Source: JAEUMW01 sp039807745 (GTDB lineage Bacteria > Pseudomonadota > Gammaproteobacteria > Burkholderiales > JAEUMW01). From it: a DNA stretch of 18,237 nt. Under the pieces are notes generated by a model. That model searched no databases. It saw only the letters and a list, made by a program, of their open reading frames with translations, and had not been told where the DNA came from. The DNA is taken from the NCBI GenBank assembly GCA_039807745.1, contig JBDHRV010000067.1:1-18237 (forward strand), given 5' to 3'. Within the stretch, counting starts at the first letter, position 1. Each line of letters begins with the position of its first letter. Of the stretch, positions 6,461 to 13,638 are shown one piece after another. The position numbers and the translations under genes were made by a program.

Positions 6461-7508
6461 GGGTGTGCTCGGCTGGGACGTGGGCGGCGCCCACCTGAAG
6501 GCCGTGCTGATCGATGCCGACGGCGCGGTGCGGCTCGCGCTGGAGCTGCCTTGTCCGCTGTGGCAGGGAGTCTCGCACCTCGGCCGCGCGATCGAGGAGA
6601 TACTCTCGCGCATCCCGGTCGAACCGGCCGCCCACGCGGTCACCATGACGGGCGAGTTGGCCGACTGTTTCACCGACCGCGCGCTCGGGATCGCCGCGAT
6701 AGCCGATGCCTTGTCGGCGCGGGTACCGGCCGACCGCTTGCATGTGTTCGCCGGACGCCGGGGCTTTCTGCCGGTGTCGGGGTTGGCCGCGGCAACGGCG
6801 GCGATCGCTTCCGCCAACTGGCTGGCGAGCGCGATGTATCTCGCGACGGTGGTCCGCGAAGCGCTGCTGGTGGACATCGGCAGCACGACGACGGACCTGG
6901 CGCCGGTTGCCGGCGGCAATGTGCTCGTCATCGGGGACGACGACTTCACACGGCTCGCGGCCGATGAGCTGGTGTACACGGGAATCACGCGCACACCGCT
7001 GATGTCGGTGGCCGGGCGCGCCCCGTTTGAAGGCCGGCAAGTGGGCCTCATGGCGGAGCACTTCGCAACGACCGCCGATGTCCATCGCCTGACCGGCGAG
7101 CTGGCGGAGCGCGCCGATCTGCACCCGAGCGCCGATCGCGGACCGAAGACGGTCGAGGGCAGCGCGCGGCGCCTGGCGCGCATGGTCGGTCGCGACGCCG
7201 CGTCCGCGCCGATCGACGCCTGGCGCGAGCTCGCCCGCTTCTTCGCGGACCGCCAGCTCGAGCGGCTGGTGGCTGCCGCGGGACGGGTCGCCGCGCGCGG
7301 CGGGCTGTCAGCGCAGGCACCCGTCGTCGGTGCCGGCGTCGGCATCTTCCTCGCACGCCGGCTCGCCGCGCGGCTCGATCGGTCCTGCGTGGATTTCGCC
7401 ACCCTCGTGCGACGCGTCGGCGCTGCCGCAGACGACCTCATGGCGTGCGCTCCCGCATTTGCGGTGGCGCACCTGCTCGGCACGTCGCGGCAGGGAGCCC
7501 GGCGATAG
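6447..7508 (+). CDS. H4MPT-linked C1 transfer pathway protein, hydantoinase-like ASKHA fold (MfnF-like)
   Basis: This 353-residue protein has two phosphate-binding motifs of the actin/Hsp70/sugar-kinase fold: GWDVGGAHLKAVLID near residues 9-23 and VDIGSTTTD starting at residue 142. The second is the hydantoinase A-type signature. A C-terminal VVGAGVGIFLARRLA completes the fold. The family accompanies H4MPT genes in methylotrophs. Its archaeal relative MfnF joins the aminomethylfuran unit to gamma-glutamyltyramine, the central condensation of methanofuran synthesis. With MfnD- and MfnE-like proteins nearby, a methylofuran role is the best reading. GTG at 6447 follows GGAG at 6436-6439 and overlaps the previous gene by 14 bases. 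Confidence 0.9.
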   Translation: MSRREGVLGWDVGGAHLKAVLIDADGAVRLALELPCPLWQGVSHLGRAIEEILSRIPVEPAAHAVTMTGELADCFTDRALGIAAIADALSARVPADRLHVFAGRRGFLPVSGLAAATAAIASANWLASAMYLATVVREALLVDIGSTTTDLAPVAGGNVLVIGDDDFTRLAADELVYTGITRTPLMSVAGRAPFEGRQVGLMAEHFATTADVHRLTGELAERADLHPSADRGPKTVEGSARRLARMVGRDAASAPIDAWRELARFFADRQLERLVAAAGRVAARGGLSAQAPVVGAGVGIFLARRLAARLDRSCVDFATLVRRVGAAADDLMACAPAFAVAHLLGTSRQGARR

Positions 7509-7511
7509 AAT
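7506..7511 (+). promoter_or_regulatory. Possible -10 element for pabB
   Basis: TAGAAT overlaps the stop codon of the preceding gene and is followed by CGCGG. The same TAGAAT-N-GCGG pattern occurs upstream of proS. It lies about 36 bases before the pabB ATG. No clear -35 box is seen, so the call is tentative. Confidence 0.35.
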
Positions 7512-7547
7512 CGCGGTCTAACGGGCTCGCTCTAAAGCTTGGAGATC

Positions 7548-8933
7548 ATGCCGCTCACTACCGAGTTGCCGTATCGCGAGGATACGGTGTCCCTGTTCGA
7601 GACCATCGCCGACGAGCCGTGGTCCGTGTTCCTGGACAGCGGGCGCCATCTGCCCGGGCACTCGCGCTTCGATATCCTCGCGGCGGATCCTGCGACGACG
7701 CTGACAACTCGGGGGAAACTGACGGAGATCCGCAGCCGCGACAGCGTCGAGCTCTCGCCGGAAGACCCCTTCGCGCTGGTCAAGCGCGTGCTCGGTCCGC
7801 CGCTTGCGCCCGATCCGCGGTTGCCGTTCGCGGGCGGCGCCATCGGCTACTTTGCCTACGATCTGGGGCGCCGGCTCGAGCGGCTGCCGGCGCTCGCGGC
7901 GGATGCCGAGAAGCTGCCCGAGATGGCCGTCGGCTTCTACGATTGGACCTGTGTCGTCGATCATCACGAGCGGCGCACGTGGCTTGTCGGTGCAGGCCGC
8001 GATCCTGCCACGGCGCGCCGGTGGGACGCACTCGTCGCGCAGTTCTCCGCGCCGACCCGGGAGCGTTATCGCGTGCCGTTCCGCGTCACGAGCAACGTCA
8101 CCTCGAACCTGACGCCGGAGGGTTACGCGCGCGCCTTCCGCAGCGTGCAACGGTACATCGCCAATGGCGATTGCTACCAGGTCAATCTCGCCCAGCGCTT
8201 TGCCGCGACCGCCACCGGCGACCCCTGGGTGGCTTTTCAGGCGCTGCGCATCCTGAACCCGGCGCCCTTCGCGGCCTACCTCAATCTGCGCTTCGCACAG
8301 GTGCTCTCGGCTTCGCCGGAAAGATTCCTGCGGGTGCGCGACGGTGACGTGGAGACCAAGCCGATCAAGGGCACGCGCCCGCGCGCCGGTCATCCGCGGC
8401 TCGATGCGGCGCTCGCCGAAGTACTGAAGGAGAGCGACAAGGACCGCGCCGAGAACCTGATGATCGTCGATCTCCTGCGCAACGATCTCTCCAAGACCTG
8501 CGAGCTCGGATCGGTGAAGGTGCCAAAGCTCTTCGACGTGGAAAGCTTCGCCACCGTGCACCATCTCGTCAGCACGGTAACGGGGCGGCTGCAGCCGCGG
8601 TTGCACGCGGCCGACCTCCTGCGCGGCTGCTTCCCGGGCGGCTCCATCACGGGCGCGCCGAAGCTGCGGGCGATGGAGATCATCGAGGAGCTCGAGCCCC
8701 ACCGGCGCGGCGTCTACTGCGGCGCGATCGGCTATCTGGGCTACGACGGCGCAATGGACACGAACATCGCGATCCGCACCCTGGTCCATGCCGGCGGCAC
8801 GGTGCGTTGCTGGGCAGGGGGTGGCATCGTCGCGGATTCGCGGCTGCAGGAGGAGTATCAGGAATCGTTCGACAAGGCGGCCGCGATGCTGAGACTGCTG
8901 CAGCAGTGCGCCGACAATTCCGCGCGTGCCTGA
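7548..8933 (+). CDS. pabB: Aminodeoxychorismate synthase component I
   Basis: This 461-residue protein converts chorismate plus ammonia to 4-amino-4-deoxychorismate, precursor of 4-aminobenzoate for folate and for the aminobenzene part of H4MPT. The N-terminal domain is anthranilate-synthase-like (GGAIGYFAYDLGR). The chorismate-binding domain carries NGDCYQVNLAQRF, SASPERFL, KPIKGTRPR, DRAENLMIVDLLRNDL, FPGGSITGAPKLRAMEII and GGGIVADS. The lysine of PIKGT falls at residue 274, marking PabB rather than anthranilate synthase, which has Ala there. ATG 7548 is preferred over TTG 7539 although GGAG at 7541-7544 is close (3 bases). The amidotransferase partner pabA is not in the window. Its place among cofactor genes suggests it serves H4MPT synthesis. 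Confidence 0.95.
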   Translation: MPLTTELPYREDTVSLFETIADEPWSVFLDSGRHLPGHSRFDILAADPATTLTTRGKLTEIRSRDSVELSPEDPFALVKRVLGPPLAPDPRLPFAGGAIGYFAYDLGRRLERLPALAADAEKLPEMAVGFYDWTCVVDHHERRTWLVGAGRDPATARRWDALVAQFSAPTRERYRVPFRVTSNVTSNLTPEGYARAFRSVQRYIANGDCYQVNLAQRFAATATGDPWVAFQALRILNPAPFAAYLNLRFAQVLSASPERFLRVRDGDVETKPIKGTRPRAGHPRLDAALAEVLKESDKDRAENLMIVDLLRNDLSKTCELGSVKVPKLFDVESFATVHHLVSTVTGRLQPRLHAADLLRGCFPGGSITGAPKLRAMEIIEELEPHRRGVYCGAIGYLGYDGAMDTNIAIRTLVHAGGTVRCWAGGGIVADSRLQEEYQESFDKAAAMLRLLQQCADNSARA

Positions 8934-8936
8934 GAG

Positions 8937-9548
8937 ATGCTGCACGTCGTCAAGCTGGGCGGCAGTCTGCTCGACGAGCCCGAGCGGCTTCGCTGCTGGC
9001 TGCGGGTCGTCGCTGACGGCGGCGGTCGGGTGATCGTGGTGCCCGGCGGCGGGCCGTTCGCCGATGCCGTGCGCCTGGCGCACCGGAAGACCGGGGTCGA
9101 CGAGCGCACGGCACATCGCATGGCGCTGCTCGCGATGGAGCAATACGCTTTGCTGCTCGCATCGCTCGAGCCCGCGCTCACGCCCGCCTCTTCGATCGGC
9201 GCGTTGCGCGCTGCGCTGCGGCGCGGCGGCGTGCCCGTTTGGCAACCGTGGTGCATGGCGAGCGATGCCGAGGGCCTCGAGGAGAGCTGGCGCGTGACGT
9301 CCGACAGCCTCGCTGCCTGGCTCGCGCGCGAGATCGGCGCCGCGGCGCTGTGGCTCGTGAAATCGTGCGCGATTCCGATGCAGGATCCGACGCAGCTCGC
9401 GGCGGCGGGCGTGGTGGATGCCGCGTTTCCCGGCTCCTGCGCCGGCGGCCGCTATGCAGTGCGCGTACTCGGACGCAATGAGGCGCAGCGACTCACCGAA
9501 GCCCTTGCGCGTCGCCCCGTCACCCCGGTGCCCGCGGCAGCGCCTTGA
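8937..9548 (+). CDS. Amino acid kinase family protein, MfnE-like
   Basis: This 203-residue protein has the amino acid kinase fold: VKLGGSL (5-11) and VPGGGPF (35-41) form the glycine-rich phosphate-binding loops, and VTSDSLAAWLA followed by LWLVKS matches the ATP/acceptor region. It is much shorter than aspartokinase or acetylglutamate kinase and has no ACT domain. The small size fits archaeal MfnE, which phosphorylates (5-(aminomethyl)furan-3-yl)methyl phosphate to the diphosphate used by MfnF. Methylofuran synthesis is inferred from this and from the neighbours. The start is 3 bases after the pabB stop, so it is probably coupled. The 3' end overlaps the convergent DUF2069 gene by 29 bp. Confidence 0.85.
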   Translation: MLHVVKLGGSLLDEPERLRCWLRVVADGGGRVIVVPGGGPFADAVRLAHRKTGVDERTAHRMALLAMEQYALLLASLEPALTPASSIGALRAALRRGGVPVWQPWCMASDAEGLEESWRVTSDSLAAWLAREIGAAALWLVKSCAIPMQDPTQLAAAGVVDAAFPGSCAGGRYAVRVLGRNEAQRLTEALARRPVTPVPAAAP

Positions 9549-9873
9549 TGTAAAGCCAGCAGCATGCGATGAACGCGACCGCGAGCGCGATCTCGAGGCT
9601 CGCCAGCAGGCGCGACCCCCCGGCTTCCGACCACGCCCGCACGACCCCTTCGGTGAAATAGAACAGCATCACCAGCGGCGCCCACCTGAAGGTGTAGACG
9701 TCGCCGCGCCAGATCTTCGGCAACAGCAGGAGCGGCGGCAGAGCCTTCAAGAGCAGCCACGAGCCGCCGGGCCGGAGCGGCGCGATCCAACCCTCCCAGG
9801 CGATCGTGAGCAGCGCGAGCGCGATCAGCAGCGCGGATGCCGCCAGCGCGTAGCGCGCCGAGTCGTGGGTCAC
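9520..9873 (-). CDS. DUF2069 family small membrane protein
   Basis: The 117-residue protein has four predicted membrane segments: ALAASALLIALALLTIAWEG, SWLLLKALPPLLLLPKI, PLVMLFYFTEGVVRAW and LEIALAVAFIACCWLYI. The WEGWIAPLRPGG, LPPLLLLPKI, YTFRW and YFTEGVVRAW patterns match the DUF2069 family of inner-membrane proteins, whose function is unknown. The GTG at 9873 is chosen because it gives the usual family length and begins 7 bases after the stop of the upstream HugZ-like gene. A longer frame to 9984 would overlap that gene with unconvincing sequence. It is the last gene of the wrbA operon. Confidence 0.82.
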   Translation of the reverse strand: MTHDSARYALAASALLIALALLTIAWEGWIAPLRPGGSWLLLKALPPLLLLPKIWRGDVYTFRWAPLVMLFYFTEGVVRAWSEAGGSRLLASLEIALAVAFIACCWLYIKALPRAPG

Positions 9874-9880
9874 GCCGCGC

Positions 9881-10579
9881 TTATCCGCGCGCCCGACGCG
9901 CGAGCTCCACGAGTGCGCTGCGCGTCGCTTCGGGCGTGGTAGCCGGTGCGTCGAAGTCGAAGCGCAGCACCTCGCCGTCGGCACGCACGTCGAAGCCGTC
10001 GCAGTCGACGCCGATCATCTCGACGTCGAGCACGTCGCGCCCATGCACGAAGCGGCAGTAGTCGCGCAGGTTCTGCGCGTGGTCCGCATTCATGTGCTCG
10101 AGGATACCGGACTCGGACAGCTCCAGGGCCGACTCCGGAGCGCGAAATGCATCCGTATTGAGCCACTGGATGTCACCGAACCCGCCGACCCAGTGCAAGG
10201 CTTCAGGCTCGATCCGGTAGAACGCGAAATCGCCGAACTCAAGGAGCGCGCGCGCCTTGGGCAGATAGCGCAGATATCGCTCCACGCTCGGCGCGCCCGG
10301 GTTTTCTAGCCGCTCGGCGCGACCGACGCAGGTCACGCGTGCGGCCGCCAGCACGTCCTCGCTTTCTGCGTGCACCATTAGGCTCGCGCGCGGATCGTGG
10401 CGCAGGTTCTTCGTATGCTCGGCGAGGGCACTGATGAGCAGCAGCGGACGCCCGGCGTGGTCCGGCACATAGGGCACGACGGTGGCGAAGGGATGCCCCG
10501 ACAGGCGCAGCGACAGCGTGGCGAGCGCGCCGAAGCGGCAGCGGCGCAGCAGAGCGCGCGCCTTGTTTCCTGTCGTCAT
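9881..10579 (-). CDS. HugZ-like heme-utilisation/pyridoxamine 5'-phosphate oxidase-fold protein
   Basis: This 232-residue protein combines an N-terminal FMN-binding split-barrel domain (LATLSLRLSGHPFATVVPYV, PLLLISALAEHTKNLRHDPRASLMV, RVTCVGRAERL) with a C-terminal DUF2470 domain (ILEHMNADHAQNLRDY near residues 160-175, then MIGVDCDGFDV). This architecture occurs in HugZ heme-degrading or heme-binding proteins and in relatives of unassigned function. Without heme-uptake genes nearby, iron acquisition from heme is only one possibility. The ATG at 10579 overlaps the wrbA stop (ATGA), showing coupling. Confidence 0.88.
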   Translation of the reverse strand: MTTGNKARALLRRCRFGALATLSLRLSGHPFATVVPYVPDHAGRPLLLISALAEHTKNLRHDPRASLMVHAESEDVLAAARVTCVGRAERLENPGAPSVERYLRYLPKARALLEFGDFAFYRIEPEALHWVGGFGDIQWLNTDAFRAPESALELSESGILEHMNADHAQNLRDYCRFVHGRDVLDVEMIGVDCDGFDVRADGEVLRFDFDAPATTPEATRSALVELARRARG

Positions 10580-11169
10580 CGGGCGAGCCTCGCCGCGGTT
10601 TCCGCGAGCCGACGACCCAGGGCGACGCAGAGCTTCTTCTCTTCGTCGGTGAGGCCGCGCTCACCGGTCAAGCCGGCCCAGTGGCTCGCGCCGTAAGGTG
10701 TGCCGCCGCTGGTGGTGGCGCAAAGCTCGGGCAGCGTGTAGGGCAGGCCCAGGAGCAGCATGCCGTGGTGGAGCAGCGGCAGCATCATCGAAACCAGCGT
10801 CGTCTCCTGGCCGCCGTGCAGCGTTCCGGTGGAAGTGAACAGGGCGGCTGGCTTGCCGGCGAGCGCGCCGGTGAGCCACAAGGAAGACGTGCCGTCGAGG
10901 AAGTACTTGAGCGGCGCCGCCATGGCGCCGAAGCGCGTCGGAGAACCGAGAGCGAGCCCGGCGCATTCTTCCAGATCCTTCAGCTCGACATAGGGCGCGC
11001 CGTTCTCGGGCACCGCCGGCGCCACCGCTTCGCACACGGTGGAGACCTTCGGGACGGTGCGCACGCGCGCGGCGCAGCCGGCGACCTGATCGATGCCGCG
11101 CGCGACCAGGCGCGCCATGCTGCTCACCGCTCCGTTCTGACTGTAGTAGAGAACCAGGATTTCGTGCAC
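10576..11169 (-). CDS. wrbA: NAD(P)H:quinone oxidoreductase, WrbA type
   Basis: This 197-residue flavodoxin-like protein reduces quinones by two electrons using NAD(P)H and FMN. Motifs are LVLYYSQNGAVSSMARLVARG for FMN phosphate binding, GSPTRFGAMAAPLKYFLDGTSSLW, FTSTGTLHGGQETTL, and TTSGGTPYGASHWAG. The GTG at 11169 puts the first beta strand at the N-terminus as in the family and gives the expected size of about 198 residues; a TTG at 11187 would add six residues. Neither has a clear Shine-Dalgarno. It is the first gene of a three-gene operon and is divergent from the YihY-type gene. Confidence 0.93.
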   Translation of the reverse strand: MHEILVLYYSQNGAVSSMARLVARGIDQVAGCAARVRTVPKVSTVCEAVAPAVPENGAPYVELKDLEECAGLALGSPTRFGAMAAPLKYFLDGTSSLWLTGALAGKPAALFTSTGTLHGGQETTLVSMMLPLLHHGMLLLGLPYTLPELCATTSGGTPYGASHWAGLTGERGLTDEEKKLCVALGRRLAETAARLAR

Positions 11170-11209
11170 GAAGAGGCGCTCAGGCAATCGCGGGTATCAT
11201 TGTCGGGTC

Positions 11210-12499
11210 ATGAGGCAGCGACTTTCCGCGTCGGTTCCCGTCCCGGTTGCACGCTTGGGCGTCCTCACCGGCCTGGTCCGGGAGCGCCTGCGCGACGAGC
11301 GCCTGCTCGACACCGCGGCGAGCTTGACCTTCAGCACACTGCTCGCGCTGGTGCCGCTGGTCACGATCGCGCTCACGGTGTTCGCGGCGTTTCCGGTCTT
11401 CGCATCGCTCACCAGTCAGATCAAGGATTTCCTCCTCGCCAATCTGGTGCCCGAGGCGGCTTCGAAACTGATCACGGTGTATGGCCGGCAGTTCGTGGAG
11501 AACGCGGCGCGGCTCACGCTGTTCGGCATCGTCGGTCTGGCCATCACCGCCTTCCTCGTCATGCATACGATCCTCGATGCGTTCAACCGCATCTGGCGCG
11601 TGCGGCGGCGCCGGTCGCTCGCCGTGCGCGTCGCGCTGTACTGGGCGGTGCTTACGGTGGGTCCGATTCTGGTGGGCGCCAGTCTGTCCGTCACTTCGTG
11701 GTTGCTCGCGCTGTCGGGCGAGCTCGGCGAGGTTGCGCCCGGCATGCAGGGCCTGCTGCTGAAGGGACTGCCGTTCGGGCTCGCCATGCTCGCGCTCACC
11801 TTCGTCTATGCCATGGTCCCGAATTGCCGGGTCGCGCTGCGCCATGCGCTCGTGGGGGGGGTGCTCGCTGCGCTGGTGTTCGAGATACTGAAGGTCGGTT
11901 TCACGCGTTACCTGGCACTCTTCCCGACCTACACACTGGTGTACGGCACGTTCGCCAGCCTGCCCGTGTTCCTGCTCTGGATCTATCTCTCCTGGCTCAT
12001 CGTGCTGCTCGGTGCCGTGGTCGTCGCGGTTCTGCCGGACTGGCGCGCCGGCGCGCGCGCCGGGCAGCATCTGGCGGGACATCGGTTCTACCGGGTGCTC
12101 TCGCTGCTGCGCGAGCTCGCTGTCGCGCACCGCACCGGCGCAGTGCTGTCGACGGCTCGGCTGCAGCAGACCGCGGCACTCACCGCAGCCGATACCGAGT
12201 CGCTGCTGGTCGAGCTGGCGCACTGCGGGTGGGTCTGCGAAGCGGTACGCGGCGGCTGGGTGCTGGGACGCGACACGGGCGAGATCATGCTGGCCGACGT
12301 GTTTCAGCGCTTCGTCTTCGCGCCGCTCGACACGCCGGCGCCTTCCGACCTCGCCGAGGTGCGGGACATCCTGGCGCACATGGAGTCGCGCTCGAGCGGC
12401 GATCTCGCGGTGCCGCTCGCGCGCCTCTTCTTCCCCGAGACGCCGGCAAGCTCGGAGCGCGATGGCGACGATCGCACCGTCGCCGCCCGAGTCGGATGA
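11210..12499 (+). CDS. YihY/UPF0761 family inner-membrane protein
   Basis: The 429-residue protein has the YihY (once called RNase BN) pattern: an N-terminal DTAASLTFSTLLALVPLVTIALTV helix, a conserved HTILDAFNRIWRVRRRRS loop, several further hydrophobic helices, and YTLVYGTFASLPVFLLWIYLSWLIVLLGAVVVA. About six membrane segments lie within residues 35-280. The remaining 150 or so residues look soluble and cytoplasmic, with a possible winged-helix segment. The family's function is unknown; the older RNase BN assignment was dropped. TATCAT at 11195-11200 could be a -10 box giving a nearly leaderless mRNA. The stop overlaps the TlpA-like start (ATGA). Confidence 0.9.
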   Translation: MRQRLSASVPVPVARLGVLTGLVRERLRDERLLDTAASLTFSTLLALVPLVTIALTVFAAFPVFASLTSQIKDFLLANLVPEAASKLITVYGRQFVENAARLTLFGIVGLAITAFLVMHTILDAFNRIWRVRRRRSLAVRVALYWAVLTVGPILVGASLSVTSWLLALSGELGEVAPGMQGLLLKGLPFGLAMLALTFVYAMVPNCRVALRHALVGGVLAALVFEILKVGFTRYLALFPTYTLVYGTFASLPVFLLWIYLSWLIVLLGAVVVAVLPDWRAGARAGQHLAGHRFYRVLSLLRELAVAHRTGAVLSTARLQQTAALTAADTESLLVELAHCGWVCEAVRGGWVLGRDTGEIMLADVFQRFVFAPLDTPAPSDLAEVRDILAHMESRSSGDLAVPLARLFFPETPASSERDGDDRTVAARVG

Positions 12500-12972
12500 A
12501 GGTCCGCGAGGCGCGCGTGAGGAGGCTGCTGCTGCTCGCGCTTCTCGCCTGCTTCGCCGGCGCGGCAGTTGCGCAGGAATTTTCCCTCATCGACGCCACG
12601 GGCAAGACTCACCGGCTCTCCGACTATCGGGGTAGATGGGTACTGGTGAACTTCTGGGCAACCTGGTGCCCGCCGTGCCTCGAAGAGATGCCGGACCTCG
12701 GTGCGCTGTACGATGCGCGCCGGGACCGCGATCTCGTCGTGATCGGCATCGCGATGGACTACCGGAGCCGCGAGGAGGTGGTCGAGTTTGCCGACAACAT
12801 GCTGGTTTCGTATCCGATCGTGCTCGGCGAGAAGAAGGTTACGCAGCAGTTCGCGCGCATCCGCGGCCTGCCGACGACGCTGATCTACGATCCCAAGGGC
12901 AAGCTCGTCGAGACGCACCTCGGCGCGATCACGAGCAAGCAGGTGGAGGCGATCATCGGCGCCTCGAGGTGA
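12496..12972 (+). CDS. TlpA-like secreted thioredoxin-fold protein
   Basis: The 158-residue precursor has a signal peptide with basic start (MKVREARVRR), a hydrophobic core, and a probable cleavage after AVA at residue 26. The mature part is a thioredoxin fold with WATWCPPCLEE (Cys58 and Cys61) and a GLPTTLIYD segment supplying the cis-proline. Such TlpA/ResA-like proteins are periplasmic or membrane-tethered thiol reductases, often reducing apocytochrome c or copper-site thiols. No cytochrome maturation genes are next to it, so the substrate is open. The start overlaps the YihY-family stop. Confidence 0.9.
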   Translation: MKVREARVRRLLLLALLACFAGAAVAQEFSLIDATGKTHRLSDYRGRWVLVNFWATWCPPCLEEMPDLGALYDARRDRDLVVIGIAMDYRSREEVVEFADNMLVSYPIVLGEKKVTQQFARIRGLPTTLIYDPKGKLVETHLGAITSKQVEAIIGASR

Positions 12973-12999
12973 GCGAGCCGGCGCCGGGGCGGCAAGCGC

Positions 13000-13638
13000 T
13001 CAGGGTGCGCGCGGGGCGGGGCGCACCGGGGGATGGAACTCGACCGTGCGCGCGGCGGGGATCTGCCACGCCCGCCAGGCACGCAGAACGAGGTTGGGAT
13101 ATTCGGCCCGACCGAGGCTGCCGTTGTAGCGGCCCAGAGCACGGAAGAGGTTGCCGCGCTCGATGTCGAGGTAGTGACGCAGAATCGTGCAGCCGTAGCG
13201 CAGGTTGGTGCGCAGGTGAAAGAGGTTGTGCTCGGTGTTGCCGATCGCCGTCACCCAGAACGGCATCACCTGCATGAAACCGCGCGCCCCGACGGTGGAG
13301 ACGGCGTATTTGCGGAAGGCGCTTTCCACCTGAATCAGCGCCAGCACCAGCTCGGGATCGAGTCCCGCACGGGTCGCCTCGTAGTGCACCGTGCGGAGAA
13401 AATCGAGGCGCAGCGCTTCGTTCGCCATCTGACGCTCGAGGCGCGGCGCCATCGTGGTGAACCACCTGCGGGCATCGGCATCCTGCGCATGCGCGAGCGA
13501 CGACACGGCGCGATCGCTGACCGCCTTCTGCAGCGAGGCTTGCACGCTCGCCGACAGCGGCTCTTCGGCCTGTGCGCCCGCCAGCGCGGCACCCGGTGCC
13601 AGCAGTGCGGCGATCGCGATGAGCTTCAGTGCGCGCAT
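13000..13638 (-). CDS. Secreted lytic transglycosylase (SLT domain)
   Basis: The 212-residue precursor has a signal peptide ending near ALA at residue 20 (MRALKLIAIAALLAPGAALA). The SLT domain starts near residue 85: DPELVLALIQVESAFRKYAVSTVGARGFMQVMP is present, with Glu105 as the expected catalytic acid, and ALGRYNGS at 167-174 is the second family signature. It cleaves peptidoglycan glycan strands, forming 1,6-anhydro ends, in the periplasm. No LysM or other wall-binding domain is present. The ATG at 13638 lies 13 bp inside the end of proS, so the two are co-transcribed. It converges on the TlpA-like gene with a 27-bp gap and no visible terminator. Confidence 0.93.
   Translation of the reverse strand: MRALKLIAIAALLAPGAALAGAQAEEPLSASVQASLQKAVSDRAVSSLAHAQDADARRWFTTMAPRLERQMANEALRLDFLRTVHYEATRAGLDPELVLALIQVESAFRKYAVSTVGARGFMQVMPFWVTAIGNTEHNLFHLRTNLRYGCTILRHYLDIERGNLFRALGRYNGSLGRAEYPNLVLRAWRAWQIPAARTVEFHPPVRPAPRAP

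Noticed and set aside
7539..7547. TTG start for pabB, three codons upstream
   Set aside because: TTG has no Shine-Dalgarno, and the ATG at 7548 is a better start despite a short spacer.
7518..9245. A 575-codon minus-strand open frame opposite pabB and the MfnE-like gene
   Set aside because: Low-complexity shadow of the well-supported plus-strand genes.
9874..9984. Longer DUF2069 protein starting at 9984
   Set aside because: The extra N-terminus overlaps the HugZ-like gene, is Arg/Ser-rich and unlike the family, and exceeds the usual length.
11195..11200. TATCAT as the YihY-gene promoter
   Set aside because: A good -10 match, but no -35 or TG extension and very close to the start codon; mentioned only as a possibility.
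11180..12379. A 399-codon minus-strand open frame opposite the YihY-type gene
   Set aside because: Gln/Glu/Arg-rich antisense shadow; the plus strand encodes a clear membrane protein.
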